A stretch of 56,834 bases of DNA from Myxococcales bacterium (GTDB taxonomy: Bacteria; Myxococcota; Bradymonadia; UBA7976; UBA1532): contig JACKDM010000030.1 in the NCBI GenBank assembly GCA_020633515.1, forward strand, positions 1-56,834, read 5' to 3'. The notes under the pieces were generated by a model that saw only the letters and a program-made list of their open reading frames with translations, searched no databases and was not told where the DNA came from. Numbering within the stretch: position 1 is the first letter of the stretch; every line of letters begins with the position of its first letter. A program made the translations under genes and the position numbers. Shown piece by piece: positions 27,661 to 39,294 of this stretch.

Positions 27661-28410
27661 GTGTTCGCCGAGATCCGCCGGATCTACCGCCAGAGCCTGA
27701 AGCCGGCCGACAGCTACTTCAACCTCTACCTCGCCCGCCCGCTCGCCGCGCCGCTCGTCGCGGCCTTCGCCCGCACCCGCGTCACGCCCAACCAGATCAC
27801 CTTCCTCTCGATGACCGTCGCGCTCGCCGCGATGGCCCCGCTCGTCGCGCTCCCCGGCCCGCTCGGGCTGTGGCTCGGCGTCCTCGGGATCGAGCTCGCC
27901 TACATCCTCGACTGCGTCGACGGCCAGCTCGCGCGCGTCACCGGCCGCACCTCGGCGGTCGGCGGCGAGCTCGACTTCCTCATGGACGAGCTCAAGGCCT
28001 ACCTGCTCGTCGCCGCGATCGCGGCGCGCTGGCACCTGCACGACGGCGGCGGCATCTGGGCGCTCTTCGTCGGCCTCGCGACCCTCGTCGTCATCGGCGC
28101 CGCGCTCAGCCTCACCCGCTTCGTGCGCACCCCCGAGTACGCCGCCGCCACCGGCACCGAGCGCCAGCGCCACGGCCAGAGCGCCGCCGCCGCCCGCCAG
28201 CGCCGCTCGCCGCTGTGGCCGATCGAGATGGCGGCGCGCCTCATCAGCCAGTACCCCGCGAGCCTGCCGGTCTTCGCCGCCGTGGATCGGCTCGACGTCT
28301 TCTTGTATGCCTACGGCGCGGTCCACCTCCTCTATGTCGGGCGGACCGTCCTCGTGTTGTTGCTGCGGCTCGGGCGCCTCGCCCCGCCCGGCAGCGGGAG
28401 GCCCGGATGA
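27661..28410 (+). CDS. CDP-alcohol phosphatidyltransferase family protein
   Basis: A 249-residue membrane enzyme. The family signature is complete: DCVDGQLAR, then after eight residues GGELDFLMDE, matching the DxxDGxxAR...GxxxDxxxD metal/CDP site. Helices include ITFLSMTVALAAMAPLV and LWLGVLGIELAYILD. Such enzymes move a phospho-alcohol from a CDP-carrier to an alcohol, making phospholipid headgroups or compatible-solute phosphodiesters. The substrate cannot be read. GTG 27661 puts FAEIRRIYRQSLKPADSY at the N-terminus as in homologues, with GGAG 11 bp upstream; GTG 27583 is the longest alternative. The 4-nt overlap with the nucleotidyltransferase suggests that gene makes its CDP-activated donor. 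Confidence 0.85.
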   Translation: MFAEIRRIYRQSLKPADSYFNLYLARPLAAPLVAAFARTRVTPNQITFLSMTVALAAMAPLVALPGPLGLWLGVLGIELAYILDCVDGQLARVTGRTSAVGGELDFLMDELKAYLLVAAIAARWHLHDGGGIWALFVGLATLVVIGAALSLTRFVRTPEYAAATGTERQRHGQSAAAARQRRSPLWPIEMAARLISQYPASLPVFAAVDRLDVFLYAYGAVHLLYVGRTVLVLLLRLGRLAPPGSGRPG

Positions 28411-29158
28411 AAGCCATCGTGATCGCCGCCGGCCAGGGCACGCGGCTTCGGCCCCACACCGCCGATCGGCCCAAGTGCATGGTCGAGGTGGCCGGCCGAC
28501 CGCTGCTGCATCACCAGCTCGCGGCGCTGCGCGGGGCGGGCGTCGAAGACATCACCGTGATCGGCGGCTACAAGCGCCGGGGCATCGCGGCGCGCGGCGC
28601 GCGGGTCATCAGCAACGCCGAGTACGCCACCAACAACATCCTCATGAGCCTCTTCTGCGCCGGCCGCCACCTCGTCGGCGACGTCATCGTCAGCTACGGC
28701 GACATCATCTATGCGCCCCCGATCGTCGAGGCGCTCGTCGAGAGCCACGCGCCGGGCACGCTCGTCGTCGACCGCGGGTGGCAGCGCATCTACGAGGGCC
28801 GCACCGACCACCCGGCGAGCGAGGCCGAGCTGTGTGAGATCTCGCCGCACGGGCTCGTGACCCGCGTCGGCAAGAAGGTCGGCCCCGAGCGCGCGTTCGG
28901 CGAGTTCATCGGGCTGTGCAAGCTCACCGCGCCGCTCGTCGCCAAGCTGTGGGCGCTCTACATCGAGGCGCTCGCCCGCGGCGACCGCGCGCCCTACGGC
29001 GACGCGCCCACGCTGCGCAAGGCCTACCTCACCGACATCTTCAACGCCGCCGCCGCCCGCGGCGAGATGTTCGGCGTGCTCGCCATCGAGGGCGGGTGGC
29101 GCGAGATCGACACCGTTCAAGACCTGGAGCGCGCCCGCCGCGGCCTGGAGTGGAAGCC

Positions 29159-29162
<4 letters not shown>
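28407..29162 (+). CDS. NTP transferase (LicC-like cytidylyltransferase family)
   Basis: A 251-residue nucleotidyltransferase with the N-terminal signature MKAIVIAAGQGTRLRP followed by PKCMVEVAGRPLL, and the acidic metal site YGDIIY. The segment NAEYATNNILMSLFCAG resembles LicC-type phosphocholine or phospho-alcohol cytidylyltransferases more than sugar transferases. It would activate a phosphorylated alcohol with CTP. GGGAGG sits 6 bp before ATG 28407. ATGA overlaps at both ends couple it to the CDP-alcohol transferase upstream and the aldehyde dehydrogenase downstream. Confidence 0.85.
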
Positions 29163-30706
<1,544 letters not shown>

Positions 30707-30710
30707 CGCC

Positions 30711-31169
30711 GTGACGGTCGACGCCCGCCTCGCGGCGCTCGCGCGCTTCATGACCGAAGAGATCCCGTTCAACCGCTTCTACGGGCTGCGGGTCGAGGCC
30801 ATCGAGCCAGGGTCCTGCCTGCTGCGGCTGCCCTGGCAGGCGCACATGATCGGCGACCCCTTCCGCCCGGCGGTGCACGGCGGGGTGATCTCGGCGCTGA
30901 TCGACAACAGCGGCGGGCTCGCCGTGTTCTCGACCTTCACCCGCGACAGCGAGCGGTGCAGCACGATCGACCTGCGGGTCGACTACCTCGGCCCGGGGCC
31001 GACAAGCGCCGATCTGGTCTGCGAGGCGCGGATCATCCGCCGCGGGCGGCGCGTCGCGGTGACGCGGATGGAGGTGTGGTCCGAGAGCCGCCCGGCGCCC
31101 GACGAGGATCGGCCGCCGTTTGCGATCGGGCAGGCGACCTACAGCATCTTCGCGGCCGGGAGCGAGTGA
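30711..31169 (+). CDS. PaaI-like hotdog-fold acyl-CoA thioesterase
   Basis: A 152-residue hotdog protein with the motif HGGVISALIDNSGGLAVFS (helix plus the Asp of PaaI-type thioesterases) and IDLRVDYLGPG in the central strand. It hydrolyses acyl- or hydroxyphenylacetyl-CoA type thioesters. GTG 30711 is 4 bp after the aldehyde dehydrogenase stop; ATG 30750 (MTEEIPFN) is a shorter alternative. Pairing with a BoxD/PaaZ-like dehydrogenase supports a CoA-ester salvage or aromatic-degradation role. It is last in this operon and faces the Rpn gene tail to tail. Confidence 0.87.
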   Translation: MTVDARLAALARFMTEEIPFNRFYGLRVEAIEPGSCLLRLPWQAHMIGDPFRPAVHGGVISALIDNSGGLAVFSTFTRDSERCSTIDLRVDYLGPGPTSADLVCEARIIRRGRRVAVTRMEVWSESRPAPDEDRPPFAIGQATYSIFAAGSE

Positions 31170-31197
31170 GCCGGCGCGACCGGGCGTCCGCGCGGGA

Positions 31198-32343
31198 TCA
31201 GTGACGCGGCGGCTCGGGATCGGGCAGGACGTCTTCGGGGCGATCGGCGAAGAGGATGCGGCGCTCGGCCGCGCCGAGGGCGTCGATGTCGGCGGCGTCG
31301 AGGCGGCGGGCGAGCCAGTCGGGGAGGGGATCGAGGCCGAACTTGAGCCGGAGCTGGCTCGCGAGCGTCTCGCGCTTGCCCCGCGCGATGCCCTGCTCGA
31401 TGCCCTGCTCGATGCCCCGCTCGATGCCCCGCTCGATGCCCTTCTCGATGCCCTGCTCGATGCCCTTCTCGATGCCCTTCTCGATGCCCTGCTCCATCGC
31501 CTCGGCCCGCAGCCGCTCGGCGAAGGCCGCGCGCCAGTTGCGGCCGAAGCGCTCGACGAACTCTTCGAAGTTCTCCATCTCGATCCTCTCCATCAGCTCG
31601 GGCCGACCGGCCTCGACGAGCGACGCCATGACCACGGTAGCGGTTTCATCCCGCCGGATCACCTGCGCGAGATAGCGCACCAGCGCCATCACCGCCTCGA
31701 TGCCGTCCGACGCCCACGCCACGTCGCGCAGGAGCGCTGCGCGCTCGCGCAGCATGAGCGCGAGCGCGACCTCGTCGCGGGCGTGGCGGAAGCACAGCAG
31801 CATCAACTCCACCGCCGCCGCCTCGGCGCCCAGCCGCAGCGCGCCGTCGTCGACCCGGCTCAGGTCGAAGAGGTGGAACGGCATCGACGGCAGGTAGCCG
31901 GCGAAGGCGGCGCGCTGCGCCTCGGTCAGGCCGAGCAGCGCGCCGACGTCGGTCGCAGCGCGCCATCCGCGCGGGTCGTGGGAGACGATGACGGTGAAGA
32001 CCATCGGCAGCGCGCGTGCCTTGGGCGACTCGCGCCGCCAGCCGCGCCATCGCTGCGTGGTCGCCGCCGCGGTGCGCAGCGCCATCCAGCGGTCGCCCTG
32101 GCTCTGATGCTCGATGAGGAGGTCGAGCAACGCCTCGCCGCCGCCCCGCAGGGGCAGGTGGAAGAGCAGATCGACGATGCGCTCGCGCAGCTCGGGGTCG
32201 ACCTGCCACCCCGGCGCCGGCCGGAGGCCGTCGAGGTCGACGACCTCGGCGACCGCCGGCGGCAGCACCACCTGGCAGAAAGCGACGGCGTACTCGCGCC
32301 GACCGAGGATGTAGCGGATGAGGCGATCGTGGGGATGGGCCAT
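31198..32343 (-). CDS. Rpn family recombination-promoting nuclease/putative transposase with GIE repeats
   Basis: A 381-residue protein. The N-terminal part (about 1-200) fits the Rpn/PD-(D/E)XK family: MAHPHDRLIRYILG, VVDLDGLRPAPGWQVD, ALLDLLIEHQSQGDRWMALR (the Glu/Gln nuclease core). Near residues 284-319 is a run of nine GI(E/A)(K/Q/R) tetrapeptides, then a C-terminal segment LASQLRLKFGLDPLPDWL typical of this family. RpnA-type proteins are Mg-dependent DNA endonucleases that promote RecA-independent recombination; they are often multicopy. Here it stands alone. Nothing of inverted repeats or a partner transposase is seen. Confidence 0.85.
   Translation of the reverse strand: MAHPHDRLIRYILGRREYAVAFCQVVLPPAVAEVVDLDGLRPAPGWQVDPELRERIVDLLFHLPLRGGGEALLDLLIEHQSQGDRWMALRTAAATTQRWRGWRRESPKARALPMVFTVIVSHDPRGWRAATDVGALLGLTEAQRAAFAGYLPSMPFHLFDLSRVDDGALRLGAEAAAVELMLLCFRHARDEVALALMLRERAALLRDVAWASDGIEAVMALVRYLAQVIRRDETATVVMASLVEAGRPELMERIEMENFEEFVERFGRNWRAAFAERLRAEAMEQGIEKGIEKGIEQGIEKGIERGIERGIEQGIEQGIARGKRETLASQLRLKFGLDPLPDWLARRLDAADIDALGAAERRILFADRPEDVLPDPEPPRH
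31385..31492 (-). repeat. Nine 12-bp tandem units encoding GIE(K/Q/R)
   Basis: Plus-strand units of the form TCGATGCCC(T/C)(G/T)C repeated nine times without gaps, the first and last slightly degenerate. Unit length is a multiple of 3, so copy-number change would keep the frame of the Rpn gene. Confidence 0.9.
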
Positions 32344-32454
32344 GACCTGGATAGGGCGCCAGGGCGATGGCCTGTCCCGGAGCCGAGAAGAGGCGGGAGA
32401 AGCAGCCGAAAAACCTGAACGTCTGTTTCGGCGCGCAAACAGCCGGCGGAGGGC

Positions 32455-32691
32455 TCAGTGCATGATCGCGCGCGCCCGCTCGCCCACGCTGTGCGCGGCG
32501 CTCGACGCCCGCTCCATCACGTGGTTGGCGGTGTCCTTGACCTGATGGGCGAGCATCGCCGGCCGCCCGGTGATCTTGCGCCCGAAGACGGTGATGCTCT
32601 TCTGCCGGCTCGCGACCATCCGGCGGACGGCGACGGTGAGCAGCGAGGTGGCGGCGATGCCGATGCCGATCTTGGCGAGGGTGCGCAGCAT
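32455..32691 (-). CDS. Small membrane-associated protein, unknown function
   Basis: A 78-residue protein: one hydrophobic N-terminal helix (LAKIGIGIAATSLLTVAV), then a basic, amphipathic stretch (RRMVASRQKSITVFGRKI) and a helical tail (VMERASSAAHSVGERARAI). I do not recognise a family. AAGGAG is 9 bp upstream of ATG 32691, which is strong support for a real gene. It is upstream of the Rpn gene on the same strand with 111 bp between, and divergent from dusA. Confidence 0.65.
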   Translation of the reverse strand: MLRTLAKIGIGIAATSLLTVAVRRMVASRQKSITVFGRKITGRPAMLAHQVKDTANHVMERASSAAHSVGERARAIMH

Positions 32692-32944
32692 GGGAGTGAC
32701 TCCTTGATGGGTTTTGCGCTCGCAGGCGCGGCCTTCGCGCCTTCGCCGCGGCGGGATTGCACGGCCCGTACCGACGCCGCGGGCGGCCTCCGCGCTCGCC
32801 CCGCCGCCGCTCGATCCGTCGCACGCTGGGACGATCGCGCGCCGGTCGCGGCACTCTGCCCCGCCCGCGCGCCTTGATCCGGCGCCCCGCAATGCCCACA
32901 GTGCGCCGGGGAGCCGCCCGCTCCGCCCCGACCGCGAGACGCCG

Positions 32945-33969
<1,025 letters not shown>

Positions 33970-33973
<4 letters not shown>

Positions 33974-35601
33974 AGACCCACGAAGTCTGTAACCAGGTCC
34001 CCCCGCTCCTCGACTTCGACGCCTGGGCCTCCGACCCCGCGCTCCGCGAGGCCGTCGCCCGCGAAGGCGCCGCCTGGGCCCAAGACGAGCTCGCCGCGTT
34101 CGGCAAGCTCACCGGCTCCGCCGCGCTGCACGAGCACGCCCGCCTCGCCAACGAGAACCGCCCCAAGCTCCGCGCCTTCGACGCCCGCGGCCACCGCATC
34201 AACGCCGTCGAGTTCCACCCCAGCTACCACGCGCTCATGCAGACCAGCCTCGGCGCCGGCCTCGCCGGCCGCCCGTGGACCGACGACCGCAAGGGCGCGC
34301 TCGTCGCCCGCCTCGCCGGCAGCCACCTCATGGGCCGCACCGAGCAAGGCCACGGCTGCCCCGTCACCATGACCTTCGCCGCCGTGCCCGCGCTCCGCCA
34401 CGCCCCCGCGCTCGCCGACCGCTACGAGCACAAGATCACCGCCCCCGCCTACGACCCCCGCAACGTGCCCGCCGCCGACAAGGCCGCGCTCACCGTCGGC
34501 ATGGCGATGACCGAGAAGCAAGGCGGCAGCGACGTCCGCCAGAACACCACCCGCGCCACCGAGCAGCCCGACGGCAGCCACCGCCTCACCGGCCACAAGT
34601 GGTTCTGCTCGGCGCCCATGTGCGACCTCTTCCTCACCCTCGCCCACGAAGACGCCGGCCTCTCCTGCTTCCTCGTGCCCCGCTTCACCCCCGACGGCGC
34701 GCCCAACGCCATGAACCTCCAGCGCCTCAAGGACAAGGTCGGCAACCACAGCAACGCGTCGAGCGAGATCGAATACGACGGCGCCTTCGCCGAGCGCGTC
34801 GGCGAACCCGGCCGCGGCGTGCGCACCATCATCGACATGGTCGCCCACACCCGCCTCGACTGCGTCAACGGCAGCGCCGCGCTCATGCGCGAGGCGCTCG
34901 GCCACGCCGTCCACCACGCCACCCACCGCCGCGCCTTCGGCCGCCGCCTCGTCGAGCACCCGCTCATGCAGAACGTGCTCGCCGATCTCACCCTCGAAGC
35001 CGAAGCCGCCACCGCGCTCGCGCTCCGCCTCGGCCGCGCCTACGAAGAGGGCCGCACCGACGACGGCGCCCGCGCCTTCGCCCGCATCGCCACCGCGATC
35101 GGCAAGTACCACGTCTGCAAGCGCACCCCCGCCATGGTCTACGAGGCGCTCGAATGCCACGGCGGCAACGGCTTCGTCGAAGAGCACCCGCTCGCCCGCC
35201 TCTACCGCGAGGCCCCGCTCAACTCCATCTGGGAGGGCTCGGGCAACGTCATCTGCCTCGACGTGCTGCGCGCGCTCGCCCGCGAACCCGAGACCCTGCC
35301 CGCGCTGCGCGCCGAGCTCACCGCCGCCCGCGGCGCGGACCGCCGCTACGACGCCTGGATCGGCGCCATCGAAGCCGAGCTGCGCGACGTCGCCACCCTC
35401 GAGTTCCGCGCCCGCCGCCTCGTCGAACGCCTCGCCGTCGCGCTGCAAGCCGCCATCCTCATCCGCGGCGCCCGCCCCGAGATCGCCGACGCCTTCGTCG
35501 CCAGCCGCCTCGTCGAGCGCGGCCACCGCGAATACGGCACCCTCGCCGACCAGACCGCCGTCGCGCTGCTCATCGAGCGCGCCGACCCGCTCGCGCACTG
35601 A
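33970..35601 (+). CDS. AidB-like acyl-CoA dehydrogenase
   Basis: A 543-residue flavoprotein close to E. coli AidB: N-terminal HEVCNQVPPLLDFDAW, FAD/substrate motif MTEKQGGSDVRQNTTRA, HKWFCSAPMCDLFL, and C-terminal YEALECHGGNGFVEEHPLARLYREAPLNSIWEG. AidB binds FAD and DNA and is linked to alkylation resistance, with weak isovaleryl-CoA dehydrogenase activity. Whether this one acts in DNA protection or acyl-CoA oxidation cannot be read. It is translationally coupled to dusA by a 4-nt overlap, an association I do not know to be common. Confidence 0.88.
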
Positions 35602-35620
35602 CGCACCCGGCCTGCCCCGG

Positions 35621-36379
35621 CTACCCCTCGCCCGCCAGCGCCGCCATCCGCGCCTCGTCGATCCCCTCCGCGCCCGCCGCCCGCGCCGCCGCCACCGCCT
35701 CCCGCCACGCGCCCCGCCCCGCCCGCGCCAGCGCCTCGGCCCGCAGCGCCTCCACCTCCCCCAGCTCCCGCCGATCGCAGTCCCGCGCCGCCTCGCCCAG
35801 CAACCGCGCCGCCTCGTCGAAGCCCTCACCCTTGCCCATCAGCACCCGCGCCAGGTTGATCCGCGCCGCCGTCAGATCCGGCCGCCGCGCCAGCGCCGTC
35901 CGCAGCCGCCCCTCCGCCGCGTCCAGCCGCCCCGTCAGCAGCTCCTCCCCCGCCAGGTTCAGCTCGATCCGCCCCCGCTCCTCCGCCGGCGCCAGCCGCA
36001 GCGCGTCCACGTACAGCCCCCGCGCCTTCTCGTGATCGCCCATCGCCGCCGCCGCCAGCGCCCGCACGTCCGGGATCACATGCGGCCGCCCGAAGCGCCG
36101 CACCAGCCACTGATCGGCCGCCAGCCGATCCAGCTCCCCCGCCCGCTCCGCCGCCAGCAACCGGATCGCCTCCCGATGAAACGTGCGCTCCGCGTCCCGC
36201 GCCCGCCGCGGCAGCACGATCACCCACAGCACCAGCGCCGCCATCACCGCCGCCACGTACAGCGACAGCCACAGCAGATGATGCCGCAGCAGGATCAACA
36301 CCAGCAGCGACCCCGGCAGCCACAGCCAGCGCCACGCCACCTCGACCCGCGGCCCCTCGCGCGCCGGCTCAGGGCGCAT
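35621..36379 (-). CDS. TPR-containing membrane protein
   Basis: A 252-residue protein with two adjacent hydrophobic helices (about 17-56: WLWLPGSLLVLILL and LYVAAVMAALVLWVIVLP) followed by tetratricopeptide-like repeats (MGDHEKARGLYVDALRLAP, TGRLDAAEGRLRTALARRP, KGEGFDEAARLLGEAA). The soluble repeats would scaffold protein contacts. Its 5' end overlaps the 3' end of the SUMF1 lipoprotein gene by 11 nt, so the two are one transcription unit. Function unknown. Confidence 0.8.
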   Translation of the reverse strand: MRPEPAREGPRVEVAWRWLWLPGSLLVLILLRHHLLWLSLYVAAVMAALVLWVIVLPRRARDAERTFHREAIRLLAAERAGELDRLAADQWLVRRFGRPHVIPDVRALAAAAMGDHEKARGLYVDALRLAPAEERGRIELNLAGEELLTGRLDAAEGRLRTALARRPDLTAARINLARVLMGKGEGFDEAARLLGEAARDCDRRELGEVEALRAEALARAGRGAWREAVAAARAAGAEGIDEARMAALAGEG

Positions 36380-37202
36380 CGCGACAGCAGCGGAAGCCGA
36401 CCGTGTTGCTCGCGAAGCTCGGCGCGCTGAAGCCGGTCAACGCGCTCTGCGCGTCACACACCAGATCGGTGTCCCGATGCCGCTCCGCCACCGTGCGCCA
36501 GCCCGCGCCCTGATACACCCGCGCGTCGGGGTCGTTGAAGCTCCCCCCATCGCCCGTCCACTCCCACAGGTTCCCGGTCAGATCGAAGATCCCGTCCTCG
36601 CTCACGCAGTTCGGGAACTGCCCCGTCGGCGCCTCGGTCGCGAACTCCGCGCCCGCCGGCAGGAACGCCTCCCGCACGTTGCACCGCCCCGTCTCGAACG
36701 CGTCGCCGTACGGATACCGCCACGACCGGCTCCCCCCGCACGCCCGCATCAGCTCATCGCCGGTGCACAACTGCCACCCGATCGCCCGGCACGCGTCCCG
36801 CGCGTCGCTCCACGTCACCGAGTGCCACGGCCGCACCCCCGCCACCGAGCACGCCTCGGTCTCCACGTCGAACGCCTCGAGCGTCGGCCCCTGCGACCGC
36901 GCGCACGGGAACGCCGCGTCGCCGTCGGCGAGGGGATGGCTCGCTTCGTAGGTGAAGATGTGGTACCGCCGCCCCGCGCTCTCGATCTCGGTGAAGACCG
37001 GCTCGCCCGCGCAGCGCAGCGGCCCCTCCACCCCCTGTGCGCGCCGCTGCGACTCGTCGCAGACCACCCCGGCGGCGTCGGGGCCCATGTCGCCGAGCAT
37101 CGTCGGATCGCCCCCGCTGCCGCCGCCATCGTCGCAGCCGACCAGGGTGAGGAGCAGGCCGGCGCTCAGGCCGGCGCGGATCAGGAGCCTCGCGGTGTGC
37201 AT
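36369..37202 (-). CDS. SUMF1/FGE-domain lipoprotein
   Basis: A 277-residue lipoprotein with signal LSAGLLLTLVGCDDGGG (lipobox LVGC, Cys about 23). Residues about 80-277 are a formylglycine-generating-enzyme-like domain: FTYEASHPLADGD, VTWSDARDACRAIGWQLCTG, SWRYPYGD, NLWEWTGDGGS, ASNTVGFRCCRD. It is rich in Cys, probably as disulfides, and lacks a sulfatase partner, so a binding or structural role is more likely than formylglycine formation. ATG 37202 begins the signal peptide. On this strand a pair CTGGCA/CACAAT with 18-bp spacing overlaps the start of lpxC. The lpxC start is only 34 bp away, divergent. Confidence 0.87.
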   Translation of the reverse strand: MHTARLLIRAGLSAGLLLTLVGCDDGGGSGGDPTMLGDMGPDAAGVVCDESQRRAQGVEGPLRCAGEPVFTEIESAGRRYHIFTYEASHPLADGDAAFPCARSQGPTLEAFDVETEACSVAGVRPWHSVTWSDARDACRAIGWQLCTGDELMRACGGSRSWRYPYGDAFETGRCNVREAFLPAGAEFATEAPTGQFPNCVSEDGIFDLTGNLWEWTGDGGSFNDPDARVYQGAGWRTVAERHRDTDLVCDAQSALTGFSAPSFASNTVGFRCCRDAP

Positions 37203-37236
37203 CGATCGCTCTCCCTCGCGCGTCGTGCCCGGCATT

Positions 37237-38061
37237 GTGCCGACCCCGCGAGACATCTGCCAGCCAGGTGCGCCCCGCGCGACGCTCGCCGCCCCGATCG
37301 AACGCGACGGCCTCGGCCTCCACCACGGCCGCCCCTGCCGCGCCCGCCTCGACCCCGCCCCCGTCGGCCACGGCTGGACCCTCAACGGCGCCCCCCTCGC
37401 CGCGCTCCCCATCGCCGACGCCGCGCTCGCCACCACCCTCGCCACCCCCACCGGCCCCGTCGCCACCGTCGAACACCTCCTCGCCGCCCTCGCCGGCCGC
37501 GGCATCGACGACGTCGCCATCACCATCCACGGCGGCGAGGTCCCCCTCCTCGACGGCAGCGCCGCCCCCTGGGCCGCCGCCATCACCCCCCGCGCCCACG
37601 GCGGCGCCCGCGACCCCCTCACCCTCACCGCCCCCATCGAAGTCCACGACGGCGACCGCCACCTCATCGCCGCCCCCGCCCCCGCGCTCCACCTCGACGT
37701 CACCATCGACTTCCCCCTCCTCGGCCGCCACCGCTACCAGGCCCCCCTCACCGCCTTCGCCGAAGCCGCCCCCGCCCGCACCTTCGGCTTCGCCGCCGAC
37801 CTCACCGCCCTCCACGCCGCCGACCGCGCCCGCGGCGCCACCCTCGACAACACCCTCGCCTACGACCTCCACGGCCGCCCCCTCACCCCCCTCCGCTTCC
37901 CCGACGAACCCGCCCGCCACAAGTGGATCGACCTCCTCGGCGACCTCGCGCTCCTCGGCCGCCCCCTCCACGCCCACATCACCGCCCACAAACCCGGCCA
38001 CGCCCTCCACCACCGCCTCATCACCCGCCTCCGCGACCTCCCCGCCCCACCGAGATCTTGA
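37237..38061 (+). CDS. lpxC: UDP-3-O-acyl-N-acetylglucosamine deacetylase
   Basis: A 274-residue enzyme for the committed step of lipid A synthesis. Key sites: Zn/catalytic EHLLAAL, LLDGSAAPW, PARTFGFAADL, DNTLAYD, and the second Zn pair RHKWIDLLGD followed by catalytic His in KPGHALHH. It is somewhat shorter than usual (about 300), with compact N-terminal region (IERDGLGLHHGRPCRARL). GTG 37237 is the likeliest start; GTG 37225 is possible and no ATG fits. It shows that the cell makes LPS. The third positions here are almost all C. Confidence 0.92.
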   Translation: MPTPRDICQPGAPRATLAAPIERDGLGLHHGRPCRARLDPAPVGHGWTLNGAPLAALPIADAALATTLATPTGPVATVEHLLAALAGRGIDDVAITIHGGEVPLLDGSAAPWAAAITPRAHGGARDPLTLTAPIEVHDGDRHLIAAPAPALHLDVTIDFPLLGRHRYQAPLTAFAEAAPARTFGFAADLTALHAADRARGATLDNTLAYDLHGRPLTPLRFPDEPARHKWIDLLGDLALLGRPLHAHITAHKPGHALHHRLITRLRDLPAPPRS

Positions 38062-38086
38062 TCTGCGCCCGCCCCGCTGCGACAAC
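38058..38086 (+). promoter_or_regulatory. Candidate promoter of the small lipoprotein gene
   Basis: TTGATC (38058-38063), 17-bp spacer, GACAAC (38081-38086) preceded by TGC, an extended -10. It begins inside the last codons of lpxC and ends 28 bp before ATG 38115. Shares its layout with the elements at 3334 and 16931. Confidence 0.4.
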
Positions 38087-38114
38087 CGGGGCGCACCACC
38101 CCGAGGAGTCCGCC

Positions 38115-38543
38115 ATGCGCGCCGCACTCGTCCTCACCCTCGCCGCGCTCATCACCGCGCCCGCCATCGGCTGCGGCGGCGCCCCCGAGATGACCGAAGT
38201 CAAACCCGGCCCCCCCGTCCCCGGCCTCAACCTCAGCGGCAAGTGGTACAGCACCGAGTTCGGCGACATGCGCCTCGTGCAGGACGACCGCCGCGTCACC
38301 GGCACCTACGAAGACCCCCGCGGCCCCGACCACAACGGCCGCTTCGAAGCCCGCATCGAAGGCGACGTCCTCTGGGTCGAGTGGATCAAACCCGGCAACC
38401 CCGTCGCCGCCGTCTTCCCCATGCGCGGCCGCGCCTGGCTCCGCATCCTCGAAGACGGCAAGAAGCTCAAGGGCGAGTGGGGCTACGAGCAGAACCACAG
38501 CGACGGCGGCGACTGGGAGGCCGAGAAGTCGCAGTTCCAGTGA
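38115..38543 (+). CDS. Small beta-rich lipoprotein, unknown function
   Basis: A 142-residue lipoprotein: signal ALVLTLAALITAPAIGCGG (lipobox AIGC). The mature part reads as alternating strands (LSGKWYSTEFGDMRLVQD, VTGTYEDPRGPDHNGRFEAR, LWVEWIKPG, LKGEWGYEQNHSDGGDWEA), like a small beta-barrel or lipocalin-type fold built around repeated G-x-W/Y motifs. No family recognised. GAGGAG at 38103-38108 supports ATG 38115. Confidence 0.78.
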   Translation: MRAALVLTLAALITAPAIGCGGAPEMTEVKPGPPVPGLNLSGKWYSTEFGDMRLVQDDRRVTGTYEDPRGPDHNGRFEARIEGDVLWVEWIKPGNPVAAVFPMRGRAWLRILEDGKKLKGEWGYEQNHSDGGDWEAEKSQFQ

Positions 38544-38649
38544 GCCGCGCGCAGCGAAGCCATCGCTGTGAGCCCCATCCCGCCCCGCCTTGCCTCTCTC
38601 CCCCCCGCCGCGTGACACTTCGCGCGCCGCCCGCCTCCGGGGAGAGCAC

Positions 38650-39294
38650 GTGACCGACGACCGCCGCATCGAAGACGACGACCTCGCCTTCGCCCGCCGC
38701 CTCGCCGACGGCGAAGCCGACGCCGTCCTCCACTTCGAGGCCCGGCACCGCCCCGTCGTCCGCCACGCCCTACGCTGCGCGATCCGCCGCTGGCAACCGG
38801 AGGCCCCCATCGAGCTCGACGACCAGGTACAGGACTTCGTCGGCTTCCTCTTCTCCGACGGCGGCCGCCGCCTCCGCTCCTACCGCGGCCAGGCCGCGTT
38901 CGGCTCCTGGCTCTACACCGTCGCGCTCCGCTACTTCCAACGCGACCTCGCCCGCCGCGCCCGCGACCGCCGCGCCGACGCCGCCGTGCTCACCCGCCTC
39001 CCCGACCGCGGCAAACGCAACCCCGAGACCCTCGCCGCCGTCGCCGAAGAAGCCGAGCGCGTCCGCGCCGCCGTGCACGCCCTCTCCCCCGGCGACCAGC
39101 TCTACATCCGCCTCTTCTTCGTCGAAGGCCAGAACGCCAGCGAGGTCGGCCGCACCCTCGGCAAAGGCCAGAGCGCCGTCCGCATGCGCAAGATGCGCAT
39201 CCTCGAAAAGCTCCGCTCGCGCCTCGAAGTCCCCGAGCGCGCCGACACCCCCCCCGCCTCACCCAGCGACGGCCGCCTCGGGAGGAAGCCATGA
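38650..39294 (+). CDS. RNA polymerase sigma factor, ECF-like
   Basis: A 214-residue sigma-70 family protein. Region 2 spans about 15-105 (FEARHRPVVRHALRCAI ... VQDFVGFLF ... AFGSWLYTVALRYFQRDLARR) and region 4 about 145-200 (LSPGDQLYIRLFFVEGQ ... ASEVGRTLGKGQSAVRMRKMR). Regions 1 and 3 are absent, as in ECF sigma factors. GTG 38650 has GGGGAG upstream. A possible promoter (TTGCCT at 38590, 18 bp, GACACT at 38614) precedes it. ATGA overlap with the next gene, an evident anti-sigma factor, is the usual pairing. Confidence 0.87.
   Translation: MTDDRRIEDDDLAFARRLADGEADAVLHFEARHRPVVRHALRCAIRRWQPEAPIELDDQVQDFVGFLFSDGGRRLRSYRGQAAFGSWLYTVALRYFQRDLARRARDRRADAAVLTRLPDRGKRNPETLAAVAEEAERVRAAVHALSPGDQLYIRLFFVEGQNASEVGRTLGKGQSAVRMRKMRILEKLRSRLEVPERADTPPASPSDGRLGRKP

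Noticed and set aside
31385..31492. Short tandem repeats as a CRISPR array
   Set aside because: Units are contiguous 12-mers without spacers inside a coding frame.
32692..32944. Extra gene in the gap between the small membrane protein and dusA
   Set aside because: Only divergent upstream sequence; the in-frame dusA extension from 32714 has no similarity to Dus proteins.
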